Below are positions 1-5,159 of a DNA stretch of 16,641 bases, one piece after another (position 1 is the first letter of the stretch; the number at the start of each line of letters is the position of its first letter). A program made the position numbers and the translations under genes. This stretch comes from Methanoculleus marisnigri (lineage in GTDB: Archaea; Halobacteriota; Methanomicrobia; Methanomicrobiales; Methanoculleaceae): the NCBI GenBank assembly GCA_002503885.1, contig DASQ01000037.1, positions 1-16,641 of the forward strand, written 5' to 3'. The notes beneath the pieces were generated by a model. The model had not been told where the DNA came from. It saw only the letters and a program-made list of their open reading frames with translations, and ran no database searches.

Positions 1-127
1 CAACGTCGGCGGGGATCGAGGCTGGAGGTTGCTGGGTGAGCTCAGAGACAACGTGTTACTTCAACGAACAGCAGTCATAAGTGCGGCGGGGGGAAGCCGG
101 TTTTCGAAATTAACCTGACGCCGATGA

Positions 128-295
128 GTATTTACTATACTTCTGGAACACCCCGATTTGCTGAACGAACGGCAGCGGGGCGTTATCGAGTACCTCAAAA
201 CCCATCCATATCGACAGAGGATTACGGAACCGCCTACGGATGCACCGCGCGATCTCTCCACTCTTGCCGAAATGGGTATCATTGCCGTGAAATAG
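128..295 (+). pseudogene. Remnant of a C-terminal winged-helix domain (ATP-binding regulator type)
   Basis: An open frame without a usable start ends at a TAG at 293-295. From 152 it reads PDLLNERQRGVIEYLK, followed by a degenerate stretch and then APRDLSTLAEMGIIAVK. This resembles the C-terminal winged helix of AlbA_2/RecG-like ATP-binding regulators, where a NERQ...YLK helix is followed by a (T)ARRDL..LVEKGIL recognition region. The middle of the domain, where the second helix should be, is poor, and a TGA at 125-127 cuts the frame off upstream. I read it as a decayed gene end. The rest would have to lie upstream in another frame or outside the window. The match is by pattern only and could be chance. 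Confidence 0.35.
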
Positions 296-363
296 CGGAG
301 ATTAGCCCCATCCCGATCTTGACGTCAGTGGCTGACCCGGGCTTCCTACCGGGCTTGCGTTTC

Positions 364-436
364 GCACCTGGCGGTGCTCATGCTCTGCTGCCCCTGGCGA
401 GGCACGCGTCGTCACTCGAAAATGCTTCGTATTTTC
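364..436. repeat. Multi-hairpin repeat element, short copy
   Basis: Two stem-loops are visible: GCACC-TGGC-GGTGC at 364-377 and GAAAAT-(7 nt)-ATTTTC at 418-436. The second is preceded by GTCGTC and CTCGAAA and followed by CTCATGC. The same order of GTCGTC, TCGAAA, hairpin and TTTCTCATGC occurs at 10435-10468, so the two places look like members of one non-coding repeat family. Function is unknown. Confidence 0.45.
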
Positions 437-481
437 TCATGCCCCTACCGTTCCGGCAGTCGCACCCTTCCCCAAAAAACT

Positions 482-490
482 TGTATAATC
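482..490 (+). promoter_or_regulatory. TATA box of hicBA
   Basis: TGTATAATC is centred about 26 bp upstream of the ATG at 512. Archaeal transcription from it would start close to that ATG, giving a leaderless or nearly leaderless message. This favours 512 (or the ATG at 506) over the far upstream start at 374. Confidence 0.5.
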
Positions 491-511
491 CACGTGACCA
501 ATGGTATGATC

Positions 512-736
512 ATGAGATATACGGTAGTGCTCGAACCGCAGGAAGAGGGCGGGTTCACCGTCCAGTGCGTTGAAATCCCGGGAGCGATCAGCCAGGGCGA
601 GACACGGGAAGAAGCACTTGCCAACATCAAAGATGCGATAGAACTTGTTCTTGAGGTGCAGTGGAAAGAGGTGCGTCGGCAGGCATCAACCGTCCGTCAC
701 GAGATATCGAAGGTTGACGTAGCTGATGTCGCATAA
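512..736 (+). CDS. hicB: HicB-type antitoxin
   Basis: Seventy-four residues, starting MRYTVVLEPQEEGGFTV and continuing with IPGAISQGETREEALANIKDAIEL. This is the classic partial RNase-H-like HicB fold, with the strand pair, the xPG..SQGxTxEEA turn and the following helix. It has no room for a C-terminal DNA-binding domain, so this is the short HicB type. HicB binds and blocks the HicA mRNA interferase. The start at 512 is chosen because the family begins there and the TATA box lies 26 bp upstream; 506 adds only two residues. A longer frame opens at 374, but its extra 46 residues cross the hairpin element and look non-coding. The gene overlaps hicA by 11 bp, a sign of translational coupling. 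Confidence 0.85.
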   Translation: MRYTVVLEPQEEGGFTVQCVEIPGAISQGETREEALANIKDAIELVLEVQWKEVRRQASTVRHEISKVDVADVA

Positions 737-947
737 GCTGCCGGTTGTCTCCGGGGAAGAGATGGTGAAGTACCTTGCCCGGCATGGTTTCGTCCCGCAA
801 CAGCAGACCTCGTCCCCTGTTGTCGTGCAGAAGGGGTGGCGGGTCTTTTCCATACCTCTGCACCGTGAACTGAAGAGAGGCACCCTGAATGGCATCCTCA
901 AACAGGCCGGGATTGATGGGGAAGAGTTCAGGCGCACCTTCAGGTGA
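726..947 (+). CDS. hicA: HicA-type mRNA interferase, catalytic His apparently replaced
   Basis: Seventy-three residues with the HicA (YcfA-like) pattern: KLPVVSGEEMVKYLARHGF, then a beta hairpin, then HRELKRGTLNGILKQAGIDGEEF. HicA is a double-stranded-RNA-binding-domain-like ribonuclease that cleaves mRNA outside or on the ribosome and is neutralised by HicB. The odd point is the strand that normally reads (R/K)GSHV: here it is QQTSSPVVV (residues 26-34), so the conserved catalytic histidine is a proline (P31). His46 in the PLHRELKRG segment is retained. The toxin may therefore be inactive, leaving an inert pair. The start at 726 lies inside hicB, which is usual for this order. Confidence 0.85.
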   Translation: MSHKLPVVSGEEMVKYLARHGFVPQQQTSSPVVVQKGWRVFSIPLHRELKRGTLNGILKQAGIDGEEFRRTFR

Positions 948-1045
948 TGGCCTGAGTGGTACTCATGTATTGGAGATCACCTGTTCCACCACACTGACGG
1001 CAGAAGGCTTCTCCGGGAGAAAGAGGGGCCATCTGGGGCGACGGA

Positions 1046-1198
1046 TCACAGATGAGCCGCGTTGTCACCCGGAGCTTGCTGAGCTAAAAAGCAGACAAGA
1101 TTGTATCTCTCGCCTCCGAAAGCATACTGCGCATCATCGAGGTCGCGCTCTGTCTGTTTAAACCATCTGATACCTTCTTTTTCCGGTTCCTGCCTCAT
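1046..1198 (-). pseudogene. Truncated HEPN-domain protein (toxin partner of the upstream nucleotidyltransferase)
   Basis: A frame starting at the ATG at 1196-1198 encodes 50 residues and stops at 1046-1048. Residues 11-42 read RWFKQTERDLDDAQYAFGGERYNLVCFLAQQA, which is the first half of a HEPN domain of the PF05168 type (RWLKQAERDLE.A......YNLVCFLAQQAAEKALKAL). After QQA the similarity stops abruptly with PGDNAAHL and a stop. The second half, with the RxxxxH RNase motif, is missing and is not visible further downstream. The start lies 41 bp inside the 3' end of the nucleotidyltransferase frame, the usual coupled layout for NTase-HEPN pairs. Real but broken; intact family members are usually about 130 residues. 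Confidence 0.75.
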
Positions 1199-1519
1199 AG
1201 ATCACAACGCCATCCCGCAACGCATTCTTGAGAAAAACACCCCCCATCATGGCAGCGAACTCTCCCGGGGTATATACCAGGATATCCATGGCGATACGGG
1301 CATCACGATAAAACGGTTCCAGACGCGACAGGAATTTCTCATCCGTCTCCTGGACGATGATGAGATCGAGATCGCTGCCGCGATGGACATCCCCCGGGCA
1401 ACCGAGCCGAAGAGGATGATCTTCTTGATCGACGGATCCCGGCTCCAATGGTCAACGAACACCCGCAGCTCGTCTTCGAGCCGCCTTTTGTGCTCCTGAA
1501 CCGCCCCGGGACCAACCAT
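1158..1519 (-). pseudogene. Minimal nucleotidyltransferase (MNT-type antitoxin), one-base frameshift
   Basis: Two overlapping frames together make one minimal nucleotidyltransferase. The first, from the ATG at 1519, contains KKIILFGSVARG. The second continues with DVHRGSDLDLIIVQETDE, then ARIAMDILVYTPGEFAAMM and NALRDGVVIYEAG. Joined, they give GSVARGDVHRGSDLDL, the GSx10DxD nucleotide and metal-binding motif, and DILVYTP with the third carboxylate. The break falls at the run of five C (1391-1395 on the plus strand); one extra base would restore a protein of about 120 residues. This is either a true pseudogene or a homopolymer sequencing error. Since the HEPN partner next to it is also truncated, real decay is favoured. 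Such proteins AMPylate their HEPN partner in MntA/HepT-type systems. Confidence 0.8.
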
Positions 1520-1602
1520 ACATGGTTATCCCGTCGACGGCACGATAAAGATATCGAACCGTTCCATTCAAAAACCAGGGTCTCCGCCCTACAATAAGGT
1601 GA

Positions 1603-1731
1603 GTGGGTGATAGGGTCCCGCCCCCCTCCAGTCACGGGGTTGCACCGGCCGGGTTCGACCCTTACCTGCTCGAACTTGCGGTGATCGAGCATGCCGGCCG
1701 CTACGAAGACCAGCCGGGGGATGAGTCCTGA
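1603..1731 (+). pseudogene. Possible 3' gene remnant, unknown
   Basis: A short frame with a GTG at 1603 and TGA at 1729-1731 ends in AGFDPYLLELAVIEHAGRYEDQPGDES. The codon choice in this part (GAC CCT TAC CTG CTC GAA CTT GCG GTG ATC GAG) is typical of the real genes in the window and reads like a folded helix, so it may be the end of a lost gene. The first 14 residues are low complexity and unconvincing. I do not recognise a family. It could be a chance frame in GC-rich DNA. Confidence 0.3.
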
Positions 1732-1824
1732 GTGTTTTCTCCCGGGCGCTTGCTTATTCCGGTGGAGGGGCCTCGATTGTCCGGGTCCCGGTACGGGTTC
1801 GAGGGCGTGAGCATCAGAGGTATC

Positions 1825-2088
1825 TCACAGGTTATCATAGGCATTCTTTCGATGATCGAGATCGACCGCCATAATAACGAGTTGTTGGTGCTCGAACGCC
1901 AGGATCACCCGGTACACCCCTACCCGCAGGGAGAATAGCGGTGAGTTCGTCAGGCGCTTCACCTGCATGTGGGGAGATTCCTCTTCAGCCAGCAGTTCAA
2001 GCGCCCCGATTATCCGGGCGGCAGCCTCCTTTGGGAGGCGCTTTAATTTACGCTGGGCTCGTTTCGAGTAAATGAGCGAGTATCTCAC
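1825..2088 (-). CDS. RelE/ParE-superfamily toxin
   Basis: Eighty-seven residues: MRYSLIYSKRAQRKLKRLPKEAAARIIGALELLA at the N-terminus, then the core strand LFSLRVGVYRVILAFEHQQLVIMAVDLDHRKNAYDNL. The LRVG.YRV strand and the C-terminal V.LDHRKNAYD are the standard RelE signature of archaeal members; the basic residues and the final Tyr are those used in ribosome-bound mRNA cleavage in the family. The ATG overlaps the antitoxin stop by 4 bp (2085-2088), so the two are translationally coupled. No frameshift or missing core residue is seen, so it is probably active. Confidence 0.88.
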   Translation of the reverse strand: MRYSLIYSKRAQRKLKRLPKEAAARIIGALELLAEEESPHMQVKRLTNSPLFSLRVGVYRVILAFEHQQLVIMAVDLDHRKNAYDNL

Positions 2089-2324
2089 TCGATCCCCAGA
2101 TCCCGCTTCAACTCTTCGTGCGTCACAAACTCGCCCCGCCTGATCTCATCAAGCGACGCCTGGATGTCGGCGATCGTCTCAGGGCTCAGGGGCTCGGGGT
2201 CCTCGCTCTGGTCCAGCAGCCGGCGGACTATGGTCCGGTATGGCTCTCTGGGGTAGCGGCGCAGGCTCTCCAGCCGGGTCCGGTCGGATCTGGTGATCTC
2301 GATCGTGGTTGTGTCCTCGGGCAT
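2085..2324 (-). CDS. Antitoxin of the RelE-type pair (archaeal short-helix family)
   Basis: Seventy-nine residues: MPEDTTTIEITRSDRTRLESLRRYPREPYRTIVRRLLD at the N-terminus is the ribbon-helix-helix-like DNA-binding half (strand with TTIEIT, then the L..L.R.P.EPY...I.RLL helices). The C-terminal part, PLSPETIADIQASLDEIRRGEFVTHEELKRDLGIE, is the toxin-wrapping tail. The same architecture occurs at 10044-10280, and a decayed copy lies at 2380-2617. The ATG is part of a perfect palindrome (2322-2335), and a TATA box sits about 26 bp upstream, so the gene is probably read leaderless and autorepressed. Confidence 0.85.
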   Translation of the reverse strand: MPEDTTTIEITRSDRTRLESLRRYPREPYRTIVRRLLDQSEDPEPLSPETIADIQASLDEIRRGEFVTHEELKRDLGIE

Positions 2325-2335
2325 AACGAGTTATG
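2322..2335. promoter_or_regulatory. Perfect palindrome over the antitoxin start codon (likely operator)
   Basis: CATAAC-GA-GTTATG is a perfect 6+6 dyad with a 2-bp centre. On the minus strand its last three bases are the ATG of the antitoxin at 2324. With the TATA box at 2347-2355 the expected transcription start falls inside or beside it. Ribbon-helix-helix antitoxins usually repress their own operon from such a site. Confidence 0.5.
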
Positions 2336-2346
2336 GGTCAGTATAA

Positions 2347-2356
2347 GATATAAAAG
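2347..2356 (-). promoter_or_regulatory. TATA box of the first RelE-type TA operon
   Basis: On the minus strand CTTTTATATC is centred about 27 bp upstream of the ATG at 2324. This predicts a leaderless message. Confidence 0.5.
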
Positions 2357-2379
2357 CGTGGCTATGGGTGGGGGTGGGA

Positions 2380-2617
2380 GTCACGCTCCTCAGGTCCCGT
2401 TTCAGCGCCTCGTGTGTCACAGCCCCGCCGGATATCGTCGAGCGATGCCTGGATGCTGGTGAGTGCCCCGGACTCCAGAGTTAGGGGTCGCCGCTCTGGT
2501 CCAGCAGTCGGCGAACGCTAGCCGGTAGGGCTCATTCGGGTAACGGCGGAGTTCATCCAGACGGTTCCGGTCGAATTTGAGGATATTGATTGTGATTGTG
2601 GTCGTCTCGTCGGGCAT
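2380..2617 (-). pseudogene. Decayed paralogue of the RelE-type antitoxin
   Basis: From the ATG at 2617 the frame reads MPDETTTITINILKFDRNRLDELRRYPNEPYRLAF, clearly similar to MPEDTTTIEITRSDRTRLESLRRYPREPYRTIV of the intact antitoxin at 2085-2324. The similarity then jumps frame: RRLLDQSGDP is followed by a stop, later IQASLDDIRRG and, in yet another frame, VTHEALKRDLRS near 2380-2430. At least two or three indels and a stop are needed to explain this, so it is a true pseudogene. No toxin gene follows it. It lies between the intact pair and the truncated membrane-protein repeat. Confidence 0.75.
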
Positions 2618-2732
2618 ACTGGATGATATGCCGCCGCCGAACCGCATACCCATCCACACCCCTGGTAACCATTATGCCGAGAGGCTGCCGCCGGGCGCCC
2701 TTCGAGGAGGCGGAGGGCGCCGGGACCCCCCT

Positions 2733-3275
2733 TCACAGCGGGAAGATCGCATACTGGATGTACCAGATGTACTGCACCATGGGTATCCAGAAGTGGTAGC
2801 CCTCCCAGCAGGTGGTGGCGAACCGGAAGTCGACGATGACTTCCCAGGCGAGGGGGAAGAGCATCACCACCGGGACCGCGTAGGCGAGGAGGCGGGGGGA
2901 AGCTCTGCGGGCAAGCACGGCGACATACAGCACCGCGGCCCCGGCGAGGAAGAGGTAGGTGAGGGTCGTGATGAACGTGACCTGCCCGCCGCGGTTCCGG
3001 CCGGCGATGACCTGGAGGACGACGAAGATGAGCGGGAGGTCGATGACCGCGAGCCAGAAGAGGACCTTTAGCGCCTCCCGCACTCCGTCGGCGTCGAGAC
3101 CCGCGTGCTTGAAGGCGTAGACCCCGATGACGAGCATCGGGAGGTAGGCCGGGGAGAGGTAGCGCATGTCGGGGATGATCCCGGGGCTTGCCGGCATCCC
3201 GGGGAGGGACCGGGCGTAGGTGAGCACCACCAGGACGGCGGCGAGGAGCCGTGCGTCGCGGGGGCTGATCCCGGT
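2733..3275 (-). pseudogene. Truncated direct repeat of the 3' end of the membrane-protein gene
   Basis: This block matches 5160-5717 nearly base for base (about one to five mismatches per 60 bases by eye) and has the same orientation. It encodes the last ~180 residues of the 584-residue protein, from TGISPRDARLLA through MPASPGIIPDMRYLSPAYLP to the identical C-terminus VQYIWYIQYAIFPL. Relative to the full copy it lacks 15 bp (five residues of the LAFFALAA stretch), between short GCGAG repeats. The copy breaks off at about 3275, where sequence of an ATPase gene starts. The longest frame has only an internal GTG (3230), no promoter or RBS, and about six membrane segments, so it is probably not expressed as a working protein. 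Confidence 0.85.
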
Positions 3276-3395
3276 CAGAGAAGAGCATCACCTGGAACTG
3301 CCGTTCCTCGTAGAGTCGCGACAGATGACCGCGTTGGCGACGGCCTCTGTCATCATTGCCTCCGGGATCTCACAGCGCACCGGCGCCTGTTGCCG
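3276..3395 (-). pseudogene. Internal fragment of a second ATP-binding (GHKL) regulator
   Basis: Read on the minus strand this gives CEIPEAMMTEAVANAVICRDSTRNGSS and then, after a one-base frame change, QVMLFSDR. This matches YEVPPEAVSEAIVNAVAHRDYASNASVQVMLFSDR (residues 290-324) of the intact protein at 3401-4903, but the DNA differs a good deal, so it comes from a diverged relative and not from a recent copy. Only the N-box region is left. At its 3' side it runs straight into the membrane-protein repeat; both share ACCGGGATC-like bases at the joint, which suggests a microhomology junction near 3270-3277. Confidence 0.65.
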
Positions 3396-3400
3396 GGTGG

Positions 3401-4903
3401 TCACGGCGTATCCCTCCCGGCAAGCAGGGCACGGCCCCTCTCAGTGATCCGGTACTTCTGGTTGCTGCTCCGGGGTCTGTCCGGGACGGTCATCTCGATC
3501 AACCCCGCCTGCATCAGTGGCTTCAGCACGGAGTTCCTGAACTTGGTGCGGTTTGTTCTCCCTGCAATGTCCATAAGCTCGGACATGGACGTCTCCGCCA
3601 CACAGGTGCGCAACACTTCGACTTGGTCCTCACTTAGTCCCAACTTGGTCCCCACCTGATCCCCTGTTTGAGCACCTACCATCCGGTCTCGCTTTGGGCG
3701 CCACAGAACCTGAACGAACTGCCCGCCGTTCTGCCGGAACTCCGGCGGCGGCAGGCCGGCCTGCGCACACTGCTCGATCATATCGAGGGTTCCGGTGCCG
3801 GCTTTCTCGATATAGCGAGTCAGGAAGAGCGGTTCTGCAATGAGAGGGTTGCGCGGGATAGAGGGATGCGGGACACGGAGCGCCTCGGGCGAAAGGGACG
3901 GCGGCAGCTGACCGGGATTCCACACCTCTAACCGATCGGAAAAGAGCATGACCTGAACTGAGGCATTCGAAGCATAGTCGCGGTGTGCAACAGCATTGAC
4001 GATAGCCTCGCTCACAGCCTCCGGGGGGACCTCGTATGTCGCCGGTGCCGTAGGCCCCTCGGCCCGGGTGCCGATAGAGCAGGCCATCTTGGAGAGTACG
4101 AAGTCAAGCGACTGATTGACCAGTTCAAAGATAGTGCCCTTGTAGATCTGGTAGGAGGGAATGGGTTTACTCACCCCAGTGCCGTGGAAGTGAAGGCACT
4201 TGACCTCGGAGCTGGTGAGGAAACGCTGAGGCTGTTTACCGAATAGGAGCACAGCCGCGTTGTTGGGGAGACCCCCATCAAGCAGGTTAAGGTGCGCCAG
4301 CGCCTTGTGTATCCGGGTACTGGGGCTGAGGGCATATCCCCGGCTTTGCTGAGCGCGGGAAAGAAACTCCCCGACCTTCTCCTGCGAGATATCATCGAGC
4401 GTAGCATCGGCACATGCGGAGGCATCAAATGGGCGGGTCCGCAGTGTGCCGGTGTGGTCCAGATGTTCAATAAGGCTGGCATAAACCTCCGCAGTCAACT
4501 CCGGCACACTGCCGAAACGGCGGCGAATGAGCTGGCCGTCAACGTTGCGGAGAAGAGCAAGCACCCTCGGATCGCGCACTGAGTCGTCATTGCCTTTGAC
4601 GAAGACCAGACGCTCCTTACCTCCGGCAGCGGCACGATCAAACTCCCGTTCGGTGGGCGAGCGACCGTCGGTATCCGCACGGCCGTACTCATTACCGAGC
4701 AGGCAAAGGTAGATGCCACAGCGGTCCACCTCTGCCAGATAGGCCTCATCCGGCCGGCGACCGGAAGCCGGCAGGTCTTCGAAGAGGAATACATCGTAAA
4801 AACGGCGCAGCAGGGGATCCTTCTTGATGTAATCGAAGAGTGCCCGCCGTTCTTCTGCAAACTCCTTCTGCACGCTGCTGATGAAGATGCTGATGGAGGT
4901 CAT
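3401..4903 (-). CDS. DUF4062 - GHKL ATPase - winged-helix protein, putative defence regulator/effector
   Basis: Five hundred residues in three parts. Residues 1-105 are a DUF4062 domain: SISIFISSVQKEFAEERRAL, YDVFLFEDLPASGRRPDEAYLAEVDRCGIYLCLLGNEYG, SPTEREFDRA (Glu85 in the position of the TIR-like acidic residue) and RLVFVKG. Residues 165-275 are the linker seen after AlbA_2 domains (ALAHLNLLDGG, AAVLLFG). Residues 290-400 are the GHKL/HATPase_c_4 fold with N-box EAIVNAVAHRDY and glycine box IEKAGTGTLDMIEQC. Residues 420-495 form a winged helix. The usual relatives have AlbA_2 at the front; here DUF4062, a Rossmann-like TIR-related fold, replaces it. The start at 4903 has GGGGCGGTGG upstream. 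The gene stands alone between two direct repeats. The domains are certain enough; a defence role is inference. Confidence 0.85.
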   Translation of the reverse strand: MTSISIFISSVQKEFAEERRALFDYIKKDPLLRRFYDVFLFEDLPASGRRPDEAYLAEVDRCGIYLCLLGNEYGRADTDGRSPTEREFDRAAAGGKERLVFVKGNDDSVRDPRVLALLRNVDGQLIRRRFGSVPELTAEVYASLIEHLDHTGTLRTRPFDASACADATLDDISQEKVGEFLSRAQQSRGYALSPSTRIHKALAHLNLLDGGLPNNAAVLLFGKQPQRFLTSSEVKCLHFHGTGVSKPIPSYQIYKGTIFELVNQSLDFVLSKMACSIGTRAEGPTAPATYEVPPEAVSEAIVNAVAHRDYASNASVQVMLFSDRLEVWNPGQLPPSLSPEALRVPHPSIPRNPLIAEPLFLTRYIEKAGTGTLDMIEQCAQAGLPPPEFRQNGGQFVQVLWRPKRDRMVGAQTGDQVGTKLGLSEDQVEVLRTCVAETSMSELMDIAGRTNRTKFRNSVLKPLMQAGLIEMTVPDRPRSSNQKYRITERGRALLAGRDTP

Positions 4904-5159
4904 GCCACCGCCCCTATGAAGTTCATCGTAGATGCTCCTGAATGGGCCGGCGAGCTCCGATCTTTTTGACTGTCACGTCTCCCCTCTATGCGCTCCTGGT
5001 TTATTTCTGAGTATTTTCTCAGGAATGGAGATGAATCTCATGCTGGTTCACGCCAGCAGGGTTGTTTGCTGCTATTGGAGTTAGATTCGATCCGAATTGC
5101 ATTGATGTTAACGGTTTGCACCGCAGGGTGATGGCAAGGTGATACCCGCCCGCCCCCCC
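4904..5159. other. Intergenic region upstream of the DUF4062 gene
   Basis: About 255 bp between the DUF4062 gene and the stop of the membrane-protein gene. It must contain the promoter of the DUF4062 gene and the end of the other transcript. It is visibly richer in A and T than its surroundings around 4980-5110. I cannot single out a TATA box with confidence and see no gene. Confidence 0.5.

Larger units (their letters stand above)
296..505. other. Non-coding stretch with hairpin element upstream of hicBA
   Basis: No convincing gene is seen here. The stretch holds small hairpins (GCACC/GGTGC at 364-377 and GAAAAT/ATTTTC at 418-436) joined by a CTCATGC-type linker. These resemble the larger hairpin element at 10357-10510. 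The hicB promoter lies at its right end. Confidence 0.5.

Noticed and set aside
374..511. N-terminal extension of HicB by 46 residues
   Set aside because: It crosses the hairpin element and the TATA box, and the HicB fold begins at residue 47.
2518..3291. 257-residue minus-strand frame starting MMLFSDR
   Set aside because: It fuses seven residues of the ATPase remnant to an out-of-frame reading of the membrane-gene repeat and ends in the antitoxin pseudogene; it is an accident of the rearrangement.
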